Origin: Undaria pinnatifida | Lineage: Eukaryota > Sar > Phaeophyceae > Laminariales > Alariaceae | Assembly: GCA_012845835.1 (NCBI GenBank) | Contig: JABAKD010000020.1 | Location: 15,156,471 to 15,220,470 of the forward strand | Length of the DNA stretch: 64,000 nt | Reading direction: 5' to 3' | Shown here: one piece after another, positions 37,201 to 46,225 of the stretch | Position numbering within the stretch: the stretch's first letter is position 1 | Layout: the number at the start of each line of letters is the position of its first letter | Notes under the pieces: generated by a model | Told to the model about the DNA's origin: nothing | Database searches by the model: none | What the model saw: only the letters and a program-made list of their open reading frames with translations | Translations under genes and position numbers: made by a program

Positions 37201-39067
37201 ATTCTGCACCAAGTATTTTTGTGATGAATCGTTCAAAGCCACGACGACCGCCTCGTACTGCTAGTAGTAACCTTCCCGGTGGTTTCCACTTAACGCTGTT
37301 GTGTAGCCCTTCTACCATTCATCTGAAAGCGGGACGAAGGCGCTCATATGCTCATACCTGTCGACTGCTCCCATGTGCGTCTACTCACAAGAAACACATG
37401 GTGGAAATGACGGTCGGCAACACCAAATTACCACCATAGCAATGACCACCGCGATTGACATCACCACAAAACAGATTACCCGCCTGAAATGCGCTCGCCT
37501 TCCTCACCGTCGCGTTTCCCCTTATTCATACAGTCCTGTATCGAACGCTGCAGAGAGGTCGGCAAAAGGTTCGCCGGAACAACCAACGCCAAACAGTGAG
37601 TCTTGTTACCCGCTTCCATTGACACTTGCAAGAAGAGTGAACATGCACGTAGGCCCGATCTACGGAACGTAATCGTGCATATTAACCCTCCGCATGACTA
37701 GTGGCGGGGGGGTGTAAATGCTTTGGTTCCGATGTTCATCAAATTCAAGCTAAATAATGATCAGCATACGGCACGGACGATATAAAGACCCCCCCCCTCC
37801 AAACCCGCTCGCTTTTGATTAAAACCAGGCCCCCACGTCCTTCAAAACTCCCCCCCCCCCCTCACCGGTTATTCGACTTACAAGATTCACTTGATAAAAA
37901 AATACATTTCCTTCCACCGCTGTCAGATTTTATCCCCCTCAGAAACGGGTTTTATAGTTTCCGCGCACAGACTGACTAAAATCACCCTGTTGACCCTGAT
38001 AGCTACAATGTAGTTGTAAGGGGAGTCGCCGACCTATATCCTTAATGAGGACACACAACTCGTAATGCGCGCGATCGGAGTATCACTCACAGCCTGCAAA
38101 GATGAGTTTCGACGAAATCTTCGATCTCACAGCTAGCTGGAGTGTATTTTAATTTTTATAATAAAGACCCAGGATTAGCAATGTAAAGTACAGCAGTAAA
38201 TGCCAATGTAATGTATATCAGTGTCTGAGGGGCGAAATAGGTTGACTATTACCCGGGGTACAGATTGATCGGAGACGGTGTGCACCCGATGTCTACGTTT
38301 CAGTCGCACCACGTTGTTAGAGCAAACCGTAGAAACCACAGCTGGCTTACCCCAACTGCCGTATGGCGCGTAGCGACTAAGGTAGCAGCAGGACGAAGCG
38401 AGCGGTGATGCGGCTCACACCTAACCCGTTGACGAGCGGGGATCGCGACACTTCACACACACTGGGTGGTTGTGTGAATGCATCGCATCTGTTTCATTCC
38501 GTTCATCATTGCCGTTTGCACAACCCCCGCGAACACAGCCAGGCCGGCGTCAATACTATGCAAGTAGTCGATTGGACGACACGGAGAGAGCACTATCTCG
38601 GCCAGAATAAATTTCCTATCTTGCCTGTCTTCCGTCGTCGTATTCCGAGTAGCGCGTATTGTGGGTCAATCTAGCGACCCTCGACGGTGGAAAAAAATAG
38701 TTAATGTGTTGAATTTCTGTGGTATGAACTAGTACTGCTGTCTGCCCGGCATACACTGTGTTCACAGCTCCTCGCCAACACGCCGCTACTGGGTGGATGC
38801 GGATTTACAACACGTCGGCTGCTATTAGGATACACTTCTTGCATGCGATACCTTTGCGTCAAAGCCCCCCTCACGACGACCACCAATGTTTTTTTTCATC
38901 CTACTCCGCGAAATGACTGCTACTAACAACGCAGGTGTCGATGTACCGACACCGAGTCCGATGTGGGCATGCACGGTGTGAGTACAGGATGCACCGAGGA
39001 TTGTCCTCTCGATTCGGTGTTGCCCTGCGGTGGGTATTTTAGTGTCACATCGTGGGAAATTATATGA
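17483..39067 (+). CDS. Secreted parallel beta-helix protein with C-terminal WSC domain (13 exons)
   Basis: Thirteen exons splice into 1482 nt encoding 493 residues. All twelve junctions keep frame. Residues 1 to about 24 form a signal peptide (MKPRCWALVTAVVVLALFLG). Residues about 30-345 are a right-handed parallel beta-helix. It opens with the typical ATIQSALDIVSPGDTI strand and the SGIYFED turn, and carries repeated N-x-I/V-x-x-N coils such as VRDNEITTN and IENNNISM. A Thr/Pro linker (about 388-400) joins a WSC domain (402-491) that begins VYLGCF. Its eight cysteines are at 406, 431, 435, 451, 453, 469, 473 and 481, and it ends CGGYFSV. Sequons occur at N143, N282, N315 and N382. WSC domains are carbohydrate-binding or cell-surface modules. 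Beta-helices of this type act on or bind polysaccharides. The product is therefore probably extracellular, in the cell wall. I see no mannuronan C5-epimerase signature motif, so I give no enzyme name. Introns range from 463 bases to 7.7 kb, and intron 10 looks GC-AG. Confidence 0.87.
17923..18042 (+). repeat. 60-bp tandem duplication
   Basis: AAATACACAGTCTGGTC then GGTTTTCCCATGAT repeats with a period of 60 bases. Confidence 0.85.
18420..18975 (+). repeat. tRNA-like dispersed repeat, further copies
   Basis: 18420-18640 matches 4900-5130 (GTGCATACTCGT, GCGGAAAGCGCG, GGGGATGCTGAACCC, CACCTGTGACCACGGCTTG). A shorter copy of the 3' part lies at about 18915-18975 (CCTGTGACCACGGCCT, then GAGGGTAAAACCTCCAACGAG). 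A B-box-like GGGGTTCGATACTTGG is at about 18740. Confidence 0.6.
19262..20480. repeat. Array of degenerate 11-bp units, consensus GGGTCGCCCAT
   Basis: Three blocks of roughly 11-bp units lie inside intron 1. Block 1 (about 19270-19460) reads GGGTCGCCCAT on the plus strand. Block 2 (about 19608-20195) reads GGGCGACCCAT, the opposite orientation, and shows hints of a 33-bp higher-order unit (GACCCATGGG, CTA..CGTGAG, ACCGTGGG). Block 3 (about 20230-20475) returns to the first orientation. A non-repeat spacer (19461-19607) separates blocks 1 and 2. Unit junctions create many CCCATGGG palindromes. Units drift by one base at times. It does not look like coding sequence. Confidence 0.9.
20792..20869 (+). 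CDS. Exon 2: beta-helix start
   Basis: Phase 0 in and out, acceptor ccacag, donor AGG|gtaggt. It encodes SALDIVSPGDTISITSGIYF and then EDLKTR, the classical first coil of secreted beta-helix proteins (residues 40-65). Confidence 0.88.
22193..22318 (+). CDS. Exon 3: beta-helix coil
   Basis: 126 nt, phase 0 both sides, acceptor actag, donor CAG|gttcgt. It encodes VDGNEDARITIQGVGG and then ENVIIRGTG, residues 66-107. Confidence 0.87.
22923..23019 (+). CDS. Exon 4: beta-helix coil
   Basis: 97 nt after a pyrimidine-rich acceptor (tatcgcag), donor G|gtgagc. The exon leaves phase 1. It encodes DFTIDGQAWNYIEN and then RDILIYVA, up to residue 139. Confidence 0.87.
24420..24530 (+). CDS. Exon 5: beta-helix coil
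   Basis: 111 nt, phase 1 in and out, acceptor aaacag, donor C|gtgagt. It encodes DRNATERTGGYMSALDG, then the coil LVITGMIIQHALSECVRLR (residues 140-176), with a sequon at N143. Confidence 0.86.
24996..25094 (+). CDS. Exon 6: beta-helix coil with GEGIY turn
   Basis: 99 nt, acceptor cttag, donor T|gtgaga, phase 1 in and out. Splicing completes HFVTYAEIYDNIIQDCG and NGEGIY, a continuous coil with exons 5 and 7. Confidence 0.88.
26238..26341 (+). CDS. Exon 7: beta-helix coil
   Basis: 104 nt, acceptor ttcttcag, donor AAT|gtgagg, phase 0 out. It encodes IGTALAQWGEEKNFSGGED and then GNIVRDNEITTN. A longer open frame in another register crosses this exon and is a shadow. Confidence 0.88.
27084..27174 (+). 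CDS. Exon 8: beta-helix coil
   Basis: 91 nt, phase 0 in and phase 1 out, acceptor gatcag, donor G|gtatgc. It encodes GNEGVDVKEGCLDTVIENNN and then ISMQRDENAG. Confidence 0.88.
28052..28179 (+). CDS. Exon 9: beta-helix coil
   Basis: 128 nt, acceptor cgacag, donor ACG|gtgggt, phase 0 out. It encodes ISSHADNTTITGNLIIHAEG, then GVRVGTTKADETGHFHGINN (residues 275-317). Confidence 0.87.
29160..29460. repeat. Cluster of tRNA-like SINE pieces with head-to-head hairpin
   Basis: The A-box block TGGTCCAGTGGATAG appears on the minus strand at about 29200-29217. A second block (TAGTCTAGTAGATAG, with B-box-like GGGTTCGTTGAAT at 29280-29292) follows on the plus strand. A reverse copy (29330-29412) then meets a forward one at GTCACGTGAC, giving arms of about 25 bp at 29391-29444. 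The related, more complete copy is at 46141-46225. Confidence 0.6.
31073..31212. repeat. TTG trinucleotide microsatellite
   Basis: About 46 TTG-type units with occasional TCG and CTG interruptions. All frames are open through it, producing artefactual poly-Val, poly-Cys and poly-Thr frames. Confidence 0.95.
32690..32905 (-). repeat. MSFDEIF composite element, reverse copy
   Basis: Reverse complement of the element tail. The short frame reads MSFDKIVDLTAGVY from the ATG at 32743, and CCTCATTAAGGATATAGGTCGGCGA and GTCAACAGGGTGATGTT blocks are preserved. Confidence 0.85.
33920..33979 (+). repeat. 15-bp tandem repeat, four copies
   Basis: The unit ATAGGCTACTGGACG is repeated four times, with a partial copy before it. 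Confidence 0.9.
33991..34212 (+). repeat. MITE-like dispersed repeat, copy 2
   Basis: The layout is like 3091-3330: CTCCTTCACCCAAAATCGTCGG on the left, ATACCCTAGGCCATGGGG in the middle, and GTGCACCTCTATCGTAGCAC at the right end. Confidence 0.7.
34890..35490 (+). repeat. MSFDEIF composite element, forward copy
   Basis: A partial module at 34890-34965, then a fuller copy from 35042. ATG at 35424 starts MSFDEIFDLTA, followed by a 4-base AGCT duplication that shifts the frame. A C-rich stretch lies between the modules. Confidence 0.85.
35911..36048 (+). CDS. Exon 10: last beta-helix coil
   Basis: 138 nt, phase 0, acceptor tttgcag. It encodes VTGNIMVDCFAYGVKIMSD, then GDVCGNYVELR (residues 318-363). 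No GT donor fits the frame and the next exon. The sequence CAG|gcaaga at 36046-36054 fits a GC donor, which is why I end the exon there. The frame would otherwise run into TGA soon after LQWACEVL. Confidence 0.78.
36512..36709 (+). CDS. Exon 11: linker and first part of the WSC domain
   Basis: 198 nt, phase 0 both sides, acceptor tttgcag, donor GAG|gtgaat. It encodes YKYAGGTYGAGYKPFEAC, a Thr/Pro linker (TSAPTPAPSNTPG) and the WSC opening VYLGCFTDVKFDR. Confidence 0.88.
37534..37595 (+). CDS. Exon 12: middle of the WSC domain
   Basis: A 62-nt micro-exon, phase 0 in and phase 2 out, acceptor tcatacag, donor CA|gtgagt. It encodes SCIERCREVGKRFAGTTNAK, matching the C-x3-C and (Y/F)AGT positions of WSC. 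Confidence 0.87.
37790..38165 (+). repeat. MSFDEIF composite element, forward copy inside intron 12
   Basis: From the C-rich block to ATAATAAAGACC. ATG at 38102 starts MSFDEIFDLTA and then has the same AGCT duplication as the copy at 35424, so these two are sister copies. Confidence 0.85.
38935..39067 (+). CDS. Exon 13: end of the WSC domain and stop
   Basis: 133 nt, acceptor aacgcag, phase 2 in. It encodes CRCTDTESDVGMHG, then GCTEDCPLDS and PCGGYFSVTSWEII, with TGA at 39065-39067. The final block matches the usual WSC ending, which supports this stop as the true C-terminus. Confidence 0.87.
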
Positions 39068-42000
39068 TGACCCTAGAAAGGAGTCTATATTGTGCCTGTA
39101 AGGGGTGGTCTTTGCTGATCTTAAACGGCAGTCTTGGTTGACCCCTTGACAAATTACAGCCTTTACTGCCCCTCCAAAAAAGTCTTCATTGACGAAGTTT
39201 TTACGTAGCAATTGCACTCTGTTTTAGGGTGCGAGTTATAAACAAAGAGGGACATAGTTAGCCGCGCTTTTTTTATACACAAAAGTTTTTGTTGCGCCCG
39301 GGGCTTTGCATTCGAATGAAATTGCCACCTGTCTTAGTCTTTGTGGTGGTCGATTGTCAACACCCGCGTGTAACGTTAGCTTGTACAGTAAATTCATCAC
39401 CTGCTACGTTTTAGTGCCATGGCGCGAAGACGACGATATCAACAACAACAGGAGAAACGGGAAGGCAGGGTTTGGGCACCCAAGTTGATGTCATCGTCGA
39501 CGGTCGTCTACTTCAGAGGCGGTGGCCGTTGAGATATTCACGAGGCTCTAGGCTTGGCTTAGGGGCGTATCATACAGTAGCTGTCAACGCAGCGGTCCGT
39601 TGGCCGCAACCGAACGTGTGGTCGCTGACTCTGTTTCTTACCACGATGTTTCTATTGTGCTGTACCATGAACAATACCACTGCACTTTAAAGCCGACGCG
39701 TTTCACGATAGGGTCAGCACTTTAAAGCGCAAAACCGAAACATTTAAAACGCAATCCCATTTGCATATCACTGTGCTTCTACGCTCCTGTTCGTTACATA
39801 CCTGAGCCAAGGGGCTGTTCGTCACGTTGCGCTTGCTTTTAGTTTCAGAATCAAGCAGCTGGGTGAGGTATAGAGCTCCTCTGGTGACGAGCCTCACACA
39901 AGCAGGTGCACCCCTGCCGAAGCATTCGTCAAACTTGCTCTGTTGTACATGTCTAGACTGTTTTGTTGTCCGTGCTGTTGTCCGTTTTGCGACTCGATGC
40001 GACGCGAGAAATGCACGCTTGTGGGCTTTGAAAGGTACGGCGCACGCATGTCGCGTATCCGATTTTTTCTGAGGGTATCGATGTTTAACTATATGTTTTT
40101 CGTCGGTGTAGCAGGAACGGTACGTGAGCTGTTTCTATCGCAATTCCGTAAAGTCGTCATTTACGTGAGTCCGGGTTCATGAACACCCAATGTTTTTCGT
40201 TTCTATCGATACTCGCAGGCGCAGCATGACCGCTGTCGAAGGATGCTGTGCTCGCATGTTGTGCGTTTCTGGTGTTTCCGGGAGTATTTTTCACTACATG
40301 GGTTTCGCCGGCGTTTCAACGGCAGATATCGAAGCTGCTTCTAGCGTCATTCCGTAGAGTCAATATTTCGTATTTCTTCTGGTGTATGTTCACCTAATTG
40401 TTTTTTCCGACCGAGAGTCACAGACGACATTGTTGCTGTTATGTTGTCCGCACGAACGGCGCTTCGGCCAACGAGGTTCGTGTCTTTCTAAACGTCCCAC
40501 CGATTTCACGTGTGCTAGGGACGTCCATCTAACCGTGTCGGTTCTTGTTTGTGTGTTTCACAGTTTGTCTGGTTGTACATCAGATTGGCAACTTCTTTCG
40601 CATGTTCTGGTCGTGTGATGTTCGCCTGGCGTTTTCCAGTTCAAGGCGTGCTTGCACATCTTTCGCACAGTTTTGCGTGTGGGGCTTTCATTCGTCGATC
40701 CCGTTGCTGTCCTTGCTTTGGGCATCGAAATGGCGAGCCGGACCAAATTCGGCGCCTGGCGCCTACAGAGTGCTGTATGCACCCTCCTCGTCTATTTCAG
40801 GACTCTCTCCAAACAGTCCGAAATCGTGCACTGGTTTAACGAGACCATCCCCCCGTCGAATCAACCCTGAGCAAGGATATTTTATATTGGTGTGACACAC
40901 AAACCCCAGCTAGCGCTGGTCGAGCGTCATCCCGCAGACGGACACTAACAACCGCAGGGTTATCATTCAAATAACACGTCGTTCCTCGCGTTCACTAGCT
41001 CAACAAAACTCCTGAACGATGATACACTGGTGAAGAACTCAGCTGTGTGCCGCTTAGTGCGATGTACATCGGTACTAACCGATCGAAGAGCAGATGGGCC
41101 ATAGATGGAACGCGGGGAAACCGAGCGCGACTTGAACCAGACGCTGCCGTCGCCATCCATCTCGGTGACACGGCATCCCTCACACGCGACCATGTCCAGT
41201 TCTTTGCGAACGCATTCTCTAGAACATGATTTTTTCCTGCAACGGCATCGGTGAAGTGCGGGCGCGGTGTGAAGGCACGTGCGTGTTGAAGAGGTCTGGT
41301 CAAAATGTCGATCGTTGTGCTTCTCGGTGGTAGATTAGACGATAAGCGTATTTCTGGATTCTCTTCGGTGAAATTGGGGTACGTATTGGTTGCGGGGGAG
41401 CAGGGGACCCGCTCAATGATACTCACGCAATTGATGGCAACGTTTACCCGATAACGTCTCGGTTTTATGCCAATCTGACTCAGCGCAAAGGGTCCGCATG
41501 ACCCTGCAGGCGATCAAACGTTTTGTGTAGCACAGTCTTCAGTGCGTTGCGTCACGCGCGCTGGTCGGCTTCGGCACCCATCTCTACACATTGTATGCTG
41601 CATCCGTCACACCCATGTTCGCCGTAAGGCGTTCGTCCGGTGGTAGAGATCCCATTTTTAACGCAACAAATACAAACCACGTGCTCTAAAGAAACTCCTA
41701 CCGCCGTTCATGGGATGTTGCGTCTGCTTGTTCCGAGTCCAAGTCTACTCGCAGCTCTCTCAGGTTTTCTACGGTGTTATCCTGCTAGGCACACTGATTT
41801 TATCAGCCAACATTGGTGCAGGATCCGATCTCAATCCTCGGATTGTGCACACCACGGCGAGACAAACTGAGAGCAGTGCAGCACAGCGTCGCTGGATAAC
41901 AGGCGCATCGTTCAATCGCATCGATTCGTTAGAGATATCCGCTAACATGCACGTTCTGCACGTTTCAAAATATGTTTATGCACCCTCACACTGCTCGGAC

Positions 42001-43143
42001 GTGTAGGCAAAGACTATACCCCAACCTGCCGTTGTTGCGCTTCGTAGGAACTACCGATCTTCGGAAACAAAAACAGCAGTAGATAGATAGGGGCCTGTCC
42101 CTTTACAGATGCATCAACAACATCACCTCTAAACCGTTGCCCGCCATGCATGGCATAAACCTGCTGCATCCGTACAATCGTTTCTGTTACAACGGGCAAA
42201 ATACCGCGTACCAGCATAAATGGCGCCCCTCGGGAAAAACAACAGCCTGCTTACATCTTCACCTATCATGTGACGTGTCGTCGATTCGACCGCCCACTGT
42301 GCAAAACTCTGATAAGGCGCCAGTAGTAAGCAACACCGTAAGGCTCTGACCACGAGAGGACAACATTATTACCCAGGAGGTGCTTACCGCTCTTGAGTGG
42401 GCGGATGCTATTAACTGGACCTCCATCCACACACCGGTGGACAGGACTCTCCCATTTCTTCGACCAAGGAAATGGTGGGCAAACGGAAGACTTAATGGAC
42501 ACTTGTTGGAAAGTGAAATATCACACCACGTGCATTGCGTGGGCTTGGTGTAATTTCAAGTTTTCTAAAAAGTGTTTCCAAAGCCTGCCGTCTGGACGTG
42601 GATTTTGTGTGGTGTATTGACTTTCTAGCAGGTGCTTAGAAGCTTTGCCTCTTGCCCACCTTCTACTATGTAGATGAAACGTCTCCCCTCCCGTCTACAG
42701 GTAGCATGAAGTGTGTGATGTCTAAGGCTGCTGAGTTGCGCCAGACGGCATGGAGGTGGCAAGGACCGTCAGCCACGGGCGGCCGACTGGATGCTGCGTG
42801 AGCTTGAGCTTCATTTGAGAATGCGAAGGAAACGGCGCCCACTGGCCGGTTGTGTTGCTCATCGCTTGTGTCCAAGAGGGACACGATTATTTGATGCTAG
42901 GACAAGACGACTGATAGGTTGTGCGATCAAAACGCCTGCCTCAGCTAGAACCACATAAATTCAAACACCGTCGCAGGGCCCCTACGTAAACCGAACAAGG
43001 CGTGCGAAGGCCCGCGTGCCGTATCCTTTTTGGGCTTCCCGTCCTGCTGAAACACGTGTCTACGATATGACACGTCTGGCTGTGCCGCACGTCTGACTGA
43101 GGCATACCACATTGCTTGCTCCGCTCCCCACCGTGGCACCTTA

Positions 43144-43320
43144 TTGAGCTTCTGCGGTCTAGTAGTCTTAGGCGGCCATGATGTCGATCAGCAACTCGGT
43201 GAGCTATTGTTTAATGCCACGCAGAAACATAGGTGTCCTCAAATCGACCACAGTGGCAGAGCCAACATCGCTATATCCAACAACCAGATGGTTACAAACC
43301 ATATTGGAGTTGTAAGCTAT
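43144..43320 (+). CDS. Possible isolated beta-helix-like exon
   Basis: An open plus frame ends GGAGTT|gtaagc, a good donor. It contains NIAISNNQMVTNHIGV, an N-x-I-x-I-x-x-N pattern typical of a beta-helix coil. It could belong to a second gene or a decayed paralogue downstream of the main gene. The exon start is undefined (AG at 43163-43166 or later), and no partner exons are clear. A possible next exon follows the acceptor at about 43878 and meets a stop after some 28 codons. Confidence 0.25.
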
Positions 43321-43681
43321 CCCTCTTGATGCTTACTGCAAGTTTCATAACCTATTCCATGTGCGCCCTTTCGAAAGTTTCAACTCTTGTTGGAGTAGAA
43401 AAGGTCTGCACCACTCTTCAGTGTACTTTTTCGTGCTTTCGTTACTGCTGATGTGCCCCAACAAAGCCATTAAACGTTTGCAGCGTCGCAGCATCACAAT
43501 CGATGCGTGGGTCAATAGAATAATATTTTGGGCTAAATGGTTCTGCACGACGAAACCGAGGGGCTACACATTACATTTTTGGAACCCCGATTGTGTTTCC
43601 AAATTTGTTAGTTGGACAAGCAGCCCATGAGATTGTCCATCGACATTAAGTGAATGATGTTTGTCAAAGTCGAGTCTTAGG

Positions 43682-43717
43682 TGTGTTTGGTGTGTTTGGT
43701 GTGTTTGGTGTGTTTGG
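43682..43717 (+). repeat. 9-bp tandem repeat, four copies
   Basis: Four perfect TGTGTTTGG units, immediately before a MITE-like right end at 43726-43790. Confidence 0.9.
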
Positions 43718-44457
43718 AAAGGAGCTCCTCAAATGAGGGTCTTCGGAAAACAATCGCACCCACCTCTACCGTAGCATGCGTCAATCGCTTGTTGCACCTG
43801 ATTCGCTTAGTATGATGGCGACCAAGCCTTGTGTACAGCTAACGCAACAGCTAGAAAGCTTGTTCTGGAAGGATAAACGACATCTTGATGTTGTTACAGG
43901 TTTGGAACCTGGGCGAGGATTTTAACCGCAAACAAAAAACGATCCTCACATCAGACGTTAAAACCCGCACGAGCCCACCATAAATAGTCCAGACGTATAA
44001 GGTACGATGTTACTCTGTGCGCAAAGTGCTACGCCGTTGTTGGCGGTAGATTTTACTTCTGAAAATATGAGTCGAACAACAGCGTCAACGGTCATCGTTT
44101 GTTTTTGAAACGATCCATTTTGAATAAAAGAGTTGTAGGGCCCAAAGGGGGGACGCACTTCAAAATGGTTTGCGTTAGAGAGAGACAATATGATTTACTG
44201 CTAACACTCGCAACCGCATGTCAAGCAATAGACAACTCAGTTTGCCGACCAGGTGACGGGAAAACTAAGGTTTGCAGAATATTCATTAATGGAAGCCCAG
44301 TGCATTCCGTTCCCCCTATACGAAGAAGACGTGCGGTGCTGATACAGATCAAATGTTGAAGTCAACATGCAGCGACCCCAGAACATGCTTGCCACCAGTC
44401 TCAGATGACTACGATGTTCAACGACCCCACAAGCGGTGTTCCACGACCGTCCTACAC

Positions 44458-44652
44458 AATGATGATGGTGATGATGATCACTACGATGATGACGATGACA
44501 ATGACGATTACGATTACGATGACGATGACGATGACGATGAGGATGATGATAATGGCGATGATGATGATGATAATGATGATGATGACGACGACGACGAGGA
44601 TGATGATAGTGATGATTGTCATGATGATGATGATGATGGTGATGATGAAGAT
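44458..44652. repeat. GATGAC-type microsatellite
   Basis: About 195 bases of GAT, GAC and GAG units. It generates poly-Asp, poly-Met/Thr and, on the other strand, poly-His or poly-Ile frames that should not be annotated as proteins. Confidence 0.95.
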
Positions 44653-46140
44653 GGTGCCACTGATGCTGACGATATCCAGCAACCGTAGGGCCGGTAATCC
44701 AGCAGTCATGTACCACGGAAGATGATGCCGCGAAGACGCTATCTCTCCACAATCTCAGCCCCGTAGATGCTTTGGACCGATTCCGACGTACCCTACGGTG
44801 ACCCCACTTCGTGATTGCGACGGCATCGGAAGCTCTAGCAGTCCCATCGAGCAGTATTGTAGCAAAATTTTCTCAAGTGGTCTTCCCGGTATTCCCAAGC
44901 GCTTATGTTTGCATAGATCACGACAAACCTCTTTCCGGCAACCCCGTGTTGAGGCGAGTCCCAACAGCGAAAGTATCCTATCTTTAACAGATCCCTGTTG
45001 AACTTTTACGAGTTTCATAAGAAGCCCTTTGGTCGAGATTATGGTCGAGCGAAAACAATGGACAAACTATCGACGTCATCGGGGTGGGCCTGGACGCTCA
45101 AGAAAGCTACTACAGTGTATGAACCACATTTTTTTGGCTTGCGAATCATCCTGCACGTAGCACGCAACGTCGCAGTTCGTGCTATGCACAGTGCACCGCT
45201 TTAGGCCAGCACCATCGCTTGGTTCTCAACCTGCTTCTGCTTAAGGACTTGTTGCATTATCCCCGTAGGCCTTGACAAGACTTCAATTCACGTCACCCTC
45301 ACACATATCCCAAATCCCAACAGGTTCATTATCAAGCATAGCAACAGTGCTATGCATCCGCAATCGAGTTGGCCGCTCCTCATGCAGTTGCACGCAGATT
45401 CCTTCCACAGCCTTTCTTAGACCAGCAGAAGAAGCAGCAGCAGGAGCAGCGGGAGCACCAGGGCAGCAGCAGCATCAGCAGCAGCAGCAGTAGGTTACAA
45501 CCACATCGCCACCACACCAGCAGCAACAGTAGGTTACAACCACATCGCCACCCACTCGAAAGCTATAGTTTGAGGTTGTTGATTTAGGGTTTTCAGCATG
45601 ACAGCAGTTACGTATCAGTTTCGTGCCGGTTCGGGCTGTTGACCTATCATTGGGCACTTAGTACTCTGCTGGCGTTCTTGATGGTAGACTGCTCTGAGTT
45701 CTCACGCACGAGCTCATCTTCTCGGCTTGCCTCTACCCTGTGTTGGAAGTCTAATACAATGACTTGAAACCTACCTCGATTGAAGCTAACCAACACTCTA
45801 GAGATGACCGATTCGGTCTAGCCTCATGGGTGATTTACGGGTCAACAGTATTGGAACAAGGTCATGCTTTCGAAGAAGCTTGGTGGAGAAGGAAGGACCG
45901 TGTTTGTGGAGCCGACCTTTTCCGAGACCAGCGAAGACGAGCAGCATGACACAAGAAGGGGTCCGGTGGGGAGAAGGAGGGAGACACCGCTGGTATGACA
46001 GGGAGAGATAGATGCTGTGCCGCCATCGTCGGGATTCTTCGATGGTGAAAGAGAGAGTAGGGAGGGAAGCTTGATACGAGTAGGTGAGTTGCTTTCTGAC
46101 GGGGGTCGGTGTTTTTGGCCGGTCAAACTTGCTTTGTAGT
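44653..46140. other. No supported gene; CAG-rich tract and weak exon candidate
   Basis: A CAG/GCA-rich tract lies at about 45425-45490. A 39-bp duplication (TAGGTTACAACCACATCGCC) spans 45491-45554. A 44-codon frame at 45864-45998 (MLSKKLGGEGRTVFVEPTFS, then acidic) ends at a GTATGA that could be a donor. It may be a first exon but has no identified continuation. A plus frame near 44757-44999 is open but unrecognised. Confidence 0.3.
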
Positions 46141-46225
46141 CACGTGACTAAGTGGTCCAGTGGGTAGTGCTATATAACCAACAAGCGGTGGGTTGTGGGT
46201 TCGGATCTCACCGACGCCTTATTTC
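46141..46225 (+). repeat. tRNA-like SINE head
   Basis: A box TGGTCCAGTGGG (46153-46164) and B box GGTTCGGATCT (46198-46208) are spaced as in a tRNA gene. The leading CACGTGACTAAG matches the copies at 29160-29460. Weak pairing of the acceptor and T arms argues against a real tRNA. Confidence 0.6.

Larger units (their letters stand above)
39068..44352. other. Gene-poor region with possible exon fragments
   Basis: I cannot assemble a gene here. Coding-like fragments are an ambiguous stretch readable on both strands at 40963-41426, an open frame after a good acceptor (ctctctcag) at 41764-42006 containing SLEISANMHV, an unstarted frame at about 42350-42540, and a beta-helix-like segment at 43144-43320. 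There is a fourfold TGTGTTTGG tandem at 43682-43717 and a MITE-like end at 43726-43790. Confidence 0.3.

Noticed and set aside
17483-39067. Naming the main gene a mannuronan C5-epimerase
   Set aside because: Brown algal epimerases can carry WSC domains, but I see no catalytic signature in this beta-helix, so the name is not justified.
44237-44752. Poly-Asp and poly-His open frames of 111-171 codons
   Set aside because: They derive from a GAT/GAC microsatellite that stays open in several frames on both strands.
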